A stretch of 47,968 bases of DNA from the NCBI GenBank assembly GCA_039193195.1, contig JBCCWS010000045.1, forward strand, positions 1 through 47,968, given 5' to 3'. The notes under the pieces were generated by a model. The model was given only the letters and a program-made list of their open reading frames with translations, was not told the origin of the DNA and did not search any database. Positions 1 to 8,153 of the stretch are shown one piece after another (position 1 is the stretch's first letter; the number at the start of each line of letters is the position of its first letter). This DNA is from Pseudomonadota bacterium. Lineage in GTDB: Bacteria; Pseudomonadota; Gammaproteobacteria; Steroidobacterales; JBCBZW01. Position numbers and translations under genes: made by a program.

Positions 1-38
1 ATTTTGTTTCGAATGATCCTCTGTGTAGACTCAATCAC

Positions 39-106
39 GAGGGTTATCTCCATGGTTTTGATTGAAAGTTCGCACTTCCATCAAAGTCGATAACCCTCAC
101 TTTTTT
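39..106 (+). terminator. Nested hairpin followed by T6, intrinsic terminator
   Basis: A perfect 10-bp inverted repeat (39-48 GAGGGTTATC with 89-98) encloses a second stem (57-62 TTTGAT with 80-85) and a small AAGT/ACTT stem with a TCGC loop. A run of six T follows at 101-106. The T run lies on the plus-strand 3' side, so it should end a plus-strand transcript entering from left of the window. The first gene inside the window is on the minus strand and converges on it. Confidence 0.7.
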
Positions 107-210
107 CAAGTCAGGTGTCAGATCAAGTCGGAACTAGCACAGGTAACGGTAACGTCGTCCTTCGCCCCCAAATGAACGCTCCGCACGCGACACCGACCGG
201 GCTGCGGCAA

Positions 211-1818
211 TCAGAGGGAAGCGTCTCGGAACCAAGTGCCAACGATCACCTTTTCATTGGTCAGCTCATCACCGACGAGCACGCATTCGCCGTCACTCAC
301 AACCGTCTCATGAACAACGCCGAACGGGCCGCCCGGTATCCCCGAAGCAGGGAGCCAGATGTTCCCGTCGAAGACTCGAGAGCTGTACTCAAAGATGCTG
401 CTATCAAGATAGGTCGCGATCGCCCGCGCCTGGTCAAGATAGGCAACACGCACCCGTTGAGCGGAGTCGCCTTCGAGGGAGTAGATGGGCTCAGTCGTCC
501 AACTCCGCGTGTCTGCGTCGAAGCGGACTGTGTAGAGAGTTGTCGGTTGTCCGGGAGTAGGGAGCTTGAACGCGTAGGTCACGTTGCCACTCGCACTGTA
601 GTCTGCGTCCGCCAGCTCGGCGATCAACGCCTCGAAGTCTGATTGGACAAGTACCCTCGCAGGACGCTGCCAAACTCCGTTTTCTCGTCGGCTCATTCGC
701 AGAATCAACAGCTGTAGATCACCAATCTGTACGCGTTGATAGAACGGAAGCGTGGCATCCCCGCTGTCGTCTATGACAATTGGGTAGGCCGTTGTGGCAC
801 CGGCTTGCGGTATGTAGGCGCGAGCACTTCCACGTACTCGCACGGCATCACTCCATCCATCTTCGGCGGAGATCCACGCACGAGAATAGATACCAGGCTG
901 GATGCCACCGCGAACCCAGTAGTACACCTCGGTATGCTCTCGAGAGCGGCTGCTCACTACGGTGGGGATCGCCACGTTGGGTTGTGTGTCCGGCGAGATG
1001 AACTCTTGAGGACCCCAGGCACTCGATTCGTTGTCATACACGACGGAGAACACTCGGTTGCCCAAGCCGCTTTCCAGCATTGATGCCACGATCACGTTCC
1101 CACCGGCATCCGCTGCGGCACTAAGGTCCTGAAAGACCTCCTGAGGGGTCTCACCTCTGTAAATCGTGGTCGGACCTGTCCATTCCGATCCAGGCGCCTT
1201 CTGGAAGGCTTGAATTCTCCGTGTGTCGGACAGTTCGCGTACGACGACGGTAATCTGATCTTCCGAGTCAATCGTTATCGCGTTGTCGCCGAGTGAGCTA
1301 CCTGGCTCATCTACTGAGTATACAAACTCATCGGTCCAGGCGCTGGTCGCCTGGCTAGATCTGACAACTCGTAGCGTGTCTCCACCGACTATCACAGCCC
1401 AGATATCGCCGTTGGAATCGACAGCTGGCTGTGAGAACACATCTCCGGCTGTGGCAACTTCTATCGCCGGTTCCCAAGCGCCGCCTGTGTGGTCAAGTGA
1501 CTGCTCATGACTCACAACGTGAGTAGTGGTTGGTTCCACGGAAAGGACTGTTCCCGACGCACTGAACTCGTAGCGAACCGACCCTGTTTCCATAACGAGC
1601 CGGCCCCCAGGCTGTTCTCTCCACGCGAAGTGCGCTGCGTCTGTAGCTAGCGGAGATCTCCAGTGCAGTCGGCCGTCCGCACCCACCGCTTCAACCGTTT
1701 TTCCGCCAAGTGACTGCTGCAGAGCAAGTGGGGCACCTTGCCCGATCGCGCTGGAACACAAAAGCAGGACTGCCATCAGGCATGTTGCTTTTCTCAATGC
1801 CACAACTCTTGATCCCAT
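211..1818 (-). CDS. Exported Trp-repeat beta-propeller-like protein (family copy 1)
   Basis: Protein of about 535 residues. I start it at the ATG at 1818, which has GGAG 9 bases upstream, rather than at the in-frame GTG four codons earlier. It opens with a Sec signal peptide (MAVLLLCSSAIGQG), then the family motif EAVGADGRLHW. The rest is about seven 50-60-residue units, each with a DxxGN-type strand (for example DSNGDIWAVI, DAGGNVIVAS) followed by a Trp-containing strand (SAWTDE, SEWTGP, SAWGPQ). The C-terminus carries the family HETV and WFR motifs. I see no catalytic motif. The repeat pattern resembles BNR/sialidase-type propellers, but the fold is inference and the function unknown. It starts 16 bp after copy 2 on the same strand, so the two are probably co-transcribed. 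Confidence 0.85.
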   Translation of the reverse strand: MGSRVVALRKATCLMAVLLLCSSAIGQGAPLALQQSLGGKTVEAVGADGRLHWRSPLATDAAHFAWREQPGGRLVMETGSVRYEFSASGTVLSVEPTTTHVVSHEQSLDHTGGAWEPAIEVATAGDVFSQPAVDSNGDIWAVIVGGDTLRVVRSSQATSAWTDEFVYSVDEPGSSLGDNAITIDSEDQITVVVRELSDTRRIQAFQKAPGSEWTGPTTIYRGETPQEVFQDLSAAADAGGNVIVASMLESGLGNRVFSVVYDNESSAWGPQEFISPDTQPNVAIPTVVSSRSREHTEVYYWVRGGIQPGIYSRAWISAEDGWSDAVRVRGSARAYIPQAGATTAYPIVIDDSGDATLPFYQRVQIGDLQLLILRMSRRENGVWQRPARVLVQSDFEALIAELADADYSASGNVTYAFKLPTPGQPTTLYTVRFDADTRSWTTEPIYSLEGDSAQRVRVAYLDQARAIATYLDSSIFEYSSRVFDGNIWLPASGIPGGPFGVVHETVVSDGECVLVGDELTNEKVIVGTWFRDASL

Positions 1819-1834
1819 GTGTTTCTCCACTTTG

Positions 1835-3451
1835 TTAGGGAGTTGTTGGCCTGAACCAGTTAGCTTCGACTTCCTCTTGCTCTACGAGTATCTGGTACAG
1901 CATCGCGACATCGCCCCTGGTCGCCACCGTCTCGTGAGATGCCATGAGCGGATTCCCGGGCAATCCAATCGAGTCGAGCCACTGCTCATCGTCATAGAAG
2001 CGCGACGCCGCACCGAATCGTTCGGCATCTAAGTACGTTGCAAGCGCTCTGTTAGGCGCCGTGAACGCCACGCGCGATCGCTGGCTTCCGTCTAGCGGAT
2101 TGGAGTAGATGGAAGTTGTGCTCCAGGTATCGGAGCTCGCATCGAACTGAAATGCCCAAAGGTCAACAGCTAGGGGGTCGACCGCATTTCCTTGATGCTT
2201 GAAGACGATTGCCACGTTGCCGTCTTCATCGTAGTCAGAGTCGCCGAAGTCAGCTATGAAACCGTAGGCGAGCTCTCCGACGCTTACCCGCAACGTTACT
2301 GGCCTTTGCCATGCACCGTCCACGCGCCGAGTGGCGCGAAAAAGCCAGACAGTCGTAGCTCCGAGTTCGATCGGCAGATAATAAACGACAGTCGCGTTAC
2401 CGAACCCGTCTAGGACTACAGGGTAGTCGGACGCACCACCGCCAACTGGGATTACCGCGCGTCGAGTTCCACCGACGAGAGTTGGCGATGTCCAGCCCTC
2501 GGAAGGAGAGAGGAAAGTCCGAGCATACATACCACTGCTTTCCCCACCTTCAATCAGATAGAACGCTTCTATAGAGTTGCCATCTCTGTTCGAAACGACA
2601 GTGGGAACCTTGATCCTGCCTGCAGCTGGCGAGATCCATTCAGGATTCATCCATGCGCCGCTCTCAGCGTCATAGACAACGGCGAACATGCGGTCTATCG
2701 AGGTCTCCAACATAGAAACAATGACTACGTTGCCGTCCGCGTCGGCTGCTGCGTTGATATCTTGGAAGAAGAAGTCCGGTGAACTCGCTTTGTACACAAG
2801 CTCTTCTTCCCATGCGCCGCCCGGTGAGTAGCGAAGGGCGCGCAGTTCGTTGGTGCCATCGAGAGTCCTAAAGGCAACGGTGATGTTGTCTTGCTGATCG
2901 ATGACCATCTTCGTGTCGAGGACGAGGGCTGAACCCCCGTCGTACTCAAACTCGGTAGACCAGGTTCCACTCGCCGGGTCGCCGCGCACTATCGCGTAGC
3001 CGCTCCCCGCGAATAGCACAGCCCAAACCGACCCTGCGGAATCCACCACCGGCTCGACAAATATCTCGGCAGAATCCGAGATGCCTCCCGAGAGCTCAGA
3101 GATGCTATCCCACGTTCCGCCCGCGTCTACCGGACTAGCTTTCCCGTAGGCAGTTGCTGGAGACCCTACAGACCTAAAAACCCCATAGCGATTGACGGTT
3201 GCCTCGATCGCTCCATCTCGAATGACTGTCGCCCCATCGGGCGTGGAGTGCCAAGTTGTATCTCTGCTCCCCAGCCAATCAACTGACCAAAGCTTTTGCC
3301 CATTTGGTCGATAAGCCTCGAGCTTGGCTTCGGAAGCCTTCGCAATATGTAGGTGCTCCGCCGCTCCAGCTGCGCCGCACCCCAAGAGAGCGCCAATCAA
3401 GACGCCTTGTAGAAGACTTCGTAAGCGCTTCCGCATACTCGAAGTTGACAT
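1835..3451 (-). CDS. Exported Trp-repeat beta-propeller-like protein (family copy 2)
   Basis: Protein of 538 residues from the ATG at 3451, preceded by GGAGGG. A slightly longer frame exists, but this start matches the GTG start of the close copy at 19309, where the upstream CCATGGAGGG is also conserved. Signal peptide at residues 1-31, then EAYRPNGQKLW (45-55). Repeat tryptophans lie at about 114, 164, 214, 267, 320, 381, 443 and 491, alternating with strands such as DSAGS (137), DQQDN (185), DADGN (237), DGFGN (348) and DEDGN (408). This gives seven units, which I infer form a seven-bladed propeller. HETV lies at 506 and WFR near the end. It is nearly identical to copy 7. First gene of a likely two-gene transcript with copy 1. 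Confidence 0.87.
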   Translation of the reverse strand: MSTSSMRKRLRSLLQGVLIGALLGCGAAGAAEHLHIAKASEAKLEAYRPNGQKLWSVDWLGSRDTTWHSTPDGATVIRDGAIEATVNRYGVFRSVGSPATAYGKASPVDAGGTWDSISELSGGISDSAEIFVEPVVDSAGSVWAVLFAGSGYAIVRGDPASGTWSTEFEYDGGSALVLDTKMVIDQQDNITVAFRTLDGTNELRALRYSPGGAWEEELVYKASSPDFFFQDINAAADADGNVVIVSMLETSIDRMFAVVYDAESGAWMNPEWISPAAGRIKVPTVVSNRDGNSIEAFYLIEGGESSGMYARTFLSPSEGWTSPTLVGGTRRAVIPVGGGASDYPVVLDGFGNATVVYYLPIELGATTVWLFRATRRVDGAWQRPVTLRVSVGELAYGFIADFGDSDYDEDGNVAIVFKHQGNAVDPLAVDLWAFQFDASSDTWSTTSIYSNPLDGSQRSRVAFTAPNRALATYLDAERFGAASRFYDDEQWLDSIGLPGNPLMASHETVATRGDVAMLYQILVEQEEVEANWFRPTTP

Positions 3452-3721
3452 CGCCACAATCCCTCCATGGTAGTCTTCTGATTTCCGTGTAGTCACTAGC
3501 CCCGCACCCGCACAGCGCGCTCAATCGTCAATTGTACGGTAGCCGTCCGCCTGCCGTTCGGGCCCAATGAACTTGGGTGCATTTAGTACATCTCGAACGT
3601 AGTTGACGAGAGCAACTTACTCGTTGCGATACCAAGTGCCGAAGACTTCGTCGACTGGTTCCACACGGTCGCCTACGAAGGCCACATCACCCCCGCTTCC
3701 CACGTTCCACAGTGCATTCGG

Positions 3722-5353
3722 TTATCGCTCGTTGGTCCTGAACCAGCTGGCGACCACCTGCCCCTGTCCTTCGGGAATCTCCATGAGTATCGCCACATCG
3801 CCGCCGGTGGAGACTGTCTCGTGGGAAGCGACCAGAGGACTGCCAGGCAAGCCGGTGGATTCAAGCCATCGCGAGCCGTTGAAGTAGCGTGATGCTGCTC
3901 CAAATCTGTCCGCATCGAAGTAGGTCGCCAAAAGCTCATTCGGAGCAGTGAAGGCGAGACGGACCCTTTGTTCGGCATCATCGGGTTCGAAGTAGAGCGA
4001 CTGAGAGCTCCAGCGTTCGGTGTCCACCGTGAGCTGAAACACCCAGAGGTCAATGGCGCCAGGGTCAACGATGTTCCCTTGCTGCTTGAACAGGAAGGCA
4101 ACGTTACCTTCGGTGTCACTGTCGCCATCCCCTAGGTCGGCAACGAGACCGTAGGCCAAGTCACCCACGCTGACGCGCAACGTGCTTGGGGTTTGCCAGT
4201 CGGCATCGATACGCCTTGCTGCTCGGAAGAGCCACAGGGTAGTCGACCCGATATCTATCGGCACATAGTAGGGGACCGTGACGTTCCCAAGGTCATCCAC
4301 GACCAACGGATAGTCGAGAGCAGCCCCAAGCGTAGGGACCGTTCCGTTACGCGTGCCCGGGACGCGTTGCGCAGACTCCCACCCGTCGGATGGTGAGATG
4401 AATGAACGGGTGAAAACTCCCGGGTTGTTCCCTCCCTCCACCACGAAAGAGAGTTCCAAGTGCGACCCGTTCGGGCTTGCCGCGACTGTCGGGACATCAG
4501 TGTCTCCCGGAGGTGAAACCCAGTGTGCTTCTCCCCAAGACTGGGTGGAGGCGTCGAAGATGACTGCGAACATCCGGTCCACGGTGGGCGTGTCCAACAT
4601 AGAGACCACCACCACGTTCCCCGCGGAATCCGTCGCTGCGCCGATATCTTGAAAGAAGAAGTCGGGGGAACTCGGCTCGAACACGATCTCTTCTTGCCAA
4701 TCCGCATCTCGCGGTTTCCGCAATATACGGATCTGGTTGGTGCCATCCAACGCCCGAAAGGCGAGCGTGATGTTGCCCAGGGGGTCGATGACCAACGATG
4801 CATCGAGTAGCAAAGCCGGTGTTCTGTACTGATAGTCCACTACCCACTCGCTAGTGACTGGGTCTCCCCGCACGATTTGAAACCCACCTTCAGCGACGAG
4901 TGTCGCCCAAACGGTTCCGTCGCTATCGGTCACAGGGGCTGTTCGAACGTCGGCTCCCTCGTCGGAGCTCTCCGTTATGGCGATCAGTTCCTCCCACGCG
5001 CCACCTGCGTCGAGCGGAGTGGACCGGCTATAGCGTGAGGATCCTCCCAGACGTGAAACTAGGCGACCGGCTGAGTCAATCGCGTATTCCTGCCCATCGC
5101 TAATCAGTGTGGTTGTCTTCCCAGAAGTGAAGCCCTGGGAGAATTCGGTGGTGCCGAGAAGCGGTGGTTCGGTAGTCCAAACTAATTGCCCATCTGCGAG
5201 CCTTGCTTCAAGCCCGCCTGCGGCGTTGGATGCGACGTACGAACTGCCTGCAGGAGGTGTGGCGTGCGAAACACCCGCGAGCAACCCGATAGCGACCATC
5301 ACCAATATCGGAGAGGTGGCCAAGCTGGTAGATGTCATTCGCGATGTCGTCAT
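3722..5353 (-). CDS. Exported Trp-repeat beta-propeller-like protein (family copy 3)
   Basis: About 543 residues from the ATG at 5353, with AGGAAGAG upstream. The longer open frame to 5611 has no signal peptide until this point. Signal peptide with a hydrophobic core (ILVMVAIGLLAGVSHA), then the family motif EARLADGQLVW. Seven Trp/DxxGN units follow, close in sequence to copy 2 (shared runs such as SSPDFFFQDI, DRMFAV and SVGDLAYG). It ends with HETVSTGGDVAIL and WFRTNER. It is separated from copy 2 by about 270 bp, so probably has its own transcript. No enzyme motif is visible and the function is unknown. Confidence 0.86.
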   Translation of the reverse strand: MTTSRMTSTSLATSPILVMVAIGLLAGVSHATPPAGSSYVASNAAGGLEARLADGQLVWTTEPPLLGTTEFSQGFTSGKTTTLISDGQEYAIDSAGRLVSRLGGSSRYSRSTPLDAGGAWEELIAITESSDEGADVRTAPVTDSDGTVWATLVAEGGFQIVRGDPVTSEWVVDYQYRTPALLLDASLVIDPLGNITLAFRALDGTNQIRILRKPRDADWQEEIVFEPSSPDFFFQDIGAATDSAGNVVVVSMLDTPTVDRMFAVIFDASTQSWGEAHWVSPPGDTDVPTVAASPNGSHLELSFVVEGGNNPGVFTRSFISPSDGWESAQRVPGTRNGTVPTLGAALDYPLVVDDLGNVTVPYYVPIDIGSTTLWLFRAARRIDADWQTPSTLRVSVGDLAYGLVADLGDGDSDTEGNVAFLFKQQGNIVDPGAIDLWVFQLTVDTERWSSQSLYFEPDDAEQRVRLAFTAPNELLATYFDADRFGAASRYFNGSRWLESTGLPGSPLVASHETVSTGGDVAILMEIPEGQGQVVASWFRTNER

Positions 5354-6017
5354 AACCGAGTTCTCTTCCTTGAGTTGGTCTGGATGTGAGCGAGCGAATC
5401 GCGTCGTCAGCGTCGAGCAAGGGATCCGACTACCCAATGCCAACACCGGATTCCAAGCCGCGCCCCGAGGCTCCAAGTGGATTGCAGCTTGTCGGGCGGG
5501 AAGCGCCCGGCTTGGGCGGAAACCCCAGGCGCCATGCACCAAATTACCGGCCGGGTCTTCCCCGGCGCTTCGAGCACCGTCGTGGGCTCGTGGGGCCTGC
5601 CCCGCGGTCAAGACAGCAAGCGGCCCGTCGACATTACAGCGGTTGGACCCTAAACATCTGACGTACCAAGCACAACCTCATTCACACACGCAATAGTTCA
5701 ATGGACCGGCTCAATCAGATAAGCCGTTGAATTCGGGAGTGCGTGGACTAGATGTCCGTACAGATACGCTGCGCATTTGCGTGCGATGCAGCGTGCGCCT
5801 GGCGCGCACGATATGTTCCGCGGCCTACGAGGAGACTCAACCTGCCGCGCGTCGCGCATGTGTAGGCCGCAAGCAAGTGCCTTCGTTCGTTAGGAGTGCA
5901 AGCTGCGGCTGCGGGTCGTGCTATCCAGTGTCCTCACGGATGCTGCTCGCTAGCGTCGGAGACTTACCGTTCGGAGGTCTCTCGCCTTGGGCGTCATTCG
6001 TCTATGTAAAACCGACC

Positions 6018-6190
6018 CTATGCGCGTGATAGGTTTCTCCATATGGCGATGATATGGCCGAGGACGTCTCTGATGCGTTGGCGCACGAAGTAGGGCTCAT
6101 GGGCGGGCGCAGGACAGAAGAGGTGTCGGTGCGCGCACAAGGCGTGATTCCCCCTCAATAAGCCGATCAATACCCACCTTAGTGGGGACT
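6018..6190 (-). pseudogene. Short coding-like remnant without a start
   Basis: A minus-strand frame is open for about 57 codons and ends at TAG (6018-6020). It has no ATG. The translation includes GNHALCAHRHLFCPAPAH and YFVRQRIRDVLGHIIAIW, which looks more protein-like than random sequence, but I cannot name a family. It may be the tail of a gene whose upstream part is lost. Low confidence. Confidence 0.2.
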
Positions 6191-6234
6191 GGCGACCTCA
6201 AGCCTGGCCGCAGGGATCGATAAACCTAGATGCG

Positions 6235-6511
6235 TTGCTTAACGACCCCAACGTGGATCATGTCGCGACCGCGGCGCTAACTTTTGCCGGTACGGTCGCA
6301 GAGCCGAAACTCATTACCGCAGTACGCGACTCAGCAGGTGCTGGAGGCATTGTACTTCAGATCGATCTGGCAACTCGATTGGGATGTGCCTGTGCCCATC
6401 GTTCCAGCGGGTCAGTTCCCGATCATCCTCGATGCGAACGGTGGCGACCCACTGGTGATCGTAGCGGGCATCGGTAGTGGCGTGTACGCTATCGGAAATC
6501 CACAACAATAA
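6235..6511 (+). pseudogene. Frameshifted remnant of an unknown gene
   Basis: Two overlapping plus-strand frames both look coding in their non-shared parts. One reads VDHVATAALTFAGTVAEPKL (about 6250-6310). The other reads WQLDWDVPVPIVPAGQFPII and then VIVAGIGSGVYAIG to a stop at 6509-6511. The simplest reading is one gene tail broken by a frameshift near 6350. The end lies 46 bp before copy 4. No family recognised. Confidence 0.25.
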
Positions 6512-6557
6512 CTTCGTGAAGTAGGGCGAGAGCTCCGCGCTTCCAAGGAGAGCCAAA

Positions 6558-8150
6558 TTGACTACTCTTACATCTAGGTCAAGCAATACGGTGCTTTCAG
6601 CACTCCTGTTGGGCGCCGCGGGGCTGACCTTTGGAAGCGCGGGTGCTCTCGCGGCTGAGCGAAACGGACCCGACGCTCTCGGTGCTAACTCATCGCCGCA
6701 CGCGGCGTACATGCTACGCGCAGGTTCGGTACCGATCTTCGATGCAGCAGGACGTCTCGTTCAGATCGATCGTGGCGAAGGATCTTCCGTCGATCCAGAC
6801 CCCGTTGGAATCCTTCGTGATGCTGGGGGGGAGTGGTCCCTGTTGGCCGACGTGCTAACGCCCGAGGATGAGTCTGTGTTCTTCGGAACTGAACCCGTCC
6901 TCGATTCCCACGGGAACTTGTGGGCACTGGTCCTAGTGGAGGGAGAACTGCGGGTTCTTCGACGGGATGCGGCGAGCGCCGAGTGGTCGGTTGATACGAC
7001 TTATCTCGCATCGGGGGCCGGCGAACAGGCCTTGCTGATTGATAGAGATGATCGCATCTCGGTGGTCTTCCGGGAAGGGAATCAAATCCGGATGCTTCGC
7101 TACGCCCCGGATCTGGGGTGGGCTCCGCCAGAAACGATCGTCACCGTTGAGGACGGATTCTTCCAAGACATCAGCGCTGGCCTGGATGCGGAAGGGAACA
7201 TCGTGGTGCTCTATCAAATTGAGTTGCCGAGCACGTTCCGTATCGTCGGTGTCATCTTTGATGCCGCCTCTGGAACATGGTCTCCGCCTCAGCTGATTTC
7301 CGGGCGTCAGCAGCGAGTGGTAACAGTGCCGACTGTCGTTGCGAGCGACAACGGGGAGCATATGTTTGTCGCTTATCTCGACATTGATACTGCGAGGCGC
7401 CCAGGTTTGTATGCCAGGGAGTTCATTTCACCCAGCGAGGGATTCGGTGAGATCGAGCGTGTGCCTGGCACGGCAAGAGCCTCGCTGCCACAGTTGGGGT
7501 CCTTCGCAGAGTACTCAGCAGTGGTGGATGATCAAGGCGCTTTGACACTTCCGTTCTCGGTTGAGATCCCCTTTGGAGATGATCGTCTGTTTCTCTTCCG
7601 AGCTGCCCGGCGCGAGAACGGGGCCTGGCAAGCTCCGCAGACCCTACACATTTACATCGGCGACTTTCCGTTCTTCCTTGAGTTCGGAGATGCCGATACC
7701 AGTAGCGACGGAGATGTCGCGGTTATCCTAAGGCACAACGACAGCTTTCTCGACGAAGTCGTCTGGGCCTTTACCTACGATCAAGAGATCGATACTTGGA
7801 GACGAGACCTACTGTACGTCGCTGAAGGCGAATCGACGACCCGGGCGCGCATCGCGCATGGAGACGAGATTGGGGTATTGGCCTCGTACACTACAGGAGG
7901 CGTCGATAGAAGGTTCACGTCGCGTTTGTTCCGCAACAGCCAATGGCTCGACGCTCTGGGTGTAGCCGACGACGTATTCGCTTCCGCTATTCATGAGACG
8001 GTGCTTGCAGATGACGCGTTCGCCTTAGTGGGTGAATTCGGCTCTTTCTTCACAAGCGATGTCCGCATTTCATCGTCGGAGTTTGTGCCGCAAGCCGACG
8101 CCCCGCAGGATGACGATAGTGCCGGCGAAGGCCCTAAGCATCAGCAGTAG
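6558..8150 (+). CDS. Exported Trp-repeat beta-propeller-like protein (family copy 4)
   Basis: 530 residues. The start is a TTG at 6558 with AAGGAGA seven bases upstream; it gives a complete signal peptide (VLSALLLGAAGLTFGSAGALA). Seven Trp/DxxGN units follow (GGEWSLLA, SAEWSVDT, LGWAPPE, GTWSPPQ, GAWQAP, DTWRRD, QWLDAL), with HETVLADDAFALVG near the C-terminus. Unlike its neighbours it lacks the N-terminal EAxRxDGQxVW motif: compared with copy 5, 12 nt are missing there (17 nt at 6711-6727 versus 29 nt). The acidic tail DAPQDDDSAGEG is specific to this copy. Copy 5 begins 3 bp after its stop. Function unknown. Confidence 0.87.
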   Translation: MTTLTSRSSNTVLSALLLGAAGLTFGSAGALAAERNGPDALGANSSPHAAYMLRAGSVPIFDAAGRLVQIDRGEGSSVDPDPVGILRDAGGEWSLLADVLTPEDESVFFGTEPVLDSHGNLWALVLVEGELRVLRRDAASAEWSVDTTYLASGAGEQALLIDRDDRISVVFREGNQIRMLRYAPDLGWAPPETIVTVEDGFFQDISAGLDAEGNIVVLYQIELPSTFRIVGVIFDAASGTWSPPQLISGRQQRVVTVPTVVASDNGEHMFVAYLDIDTARRPGLYAREFISPSEGFGEIERVPGTARASLPQLGSFAEYSAVVDDQGALTLPFSVEIPFGDDRLFLFRAARRENGAWQAPQTLHIYIGDFPFFLEFGDADTSSDGDVAVILRHNDSFLDEVVWAFTYDQEIDTWRRDLLYVAEGESTTRARIAHGDEIGVLASYTTGGVDRRFTSRLFRNSQWLDALGVADDVFASAIHETVLADDAFALVGEFGSFFTSDVRISSSEFVPQADAPQDDDSAGEGPKHQQ

Positions 8151-8153
8151 TTG

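Larger units (their letters stand above)
5354..6557. other. 1.2-kb intergenic region between divergent propeller genes
   Basis: This stretch separates the minus-strand copies 1-3 from the plus-strand copies 4-6, so both promoters should lie here; I could not pick a convincing -35/-10 pair. It holds two coding-like remnants, listed separately (6018-6190 minus, 6235-6511 plus). The segment near 5760-5830 is rich in GCGC-containing words but has no clear repeat unit. The open frame at 5727-6029 has Cys/Ser/Arg-rich composition and is not convincing as a gene. Confidence 0.4.

Noticed and set aside
5354-5611. Upstream extension of propeller copy 3
   Set aside because: The 86 extra residues are Arg/Pro-rich and unlike the family; the signal peptide and ribosome binding site are at 5353.
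5727-6029. 100-residue plus-strand frame in the divergent spacer
   Set aside because: Composition is Cys/Ser/Arg-rich and not protein-like, and it overlaps a better minus-strand remnant.
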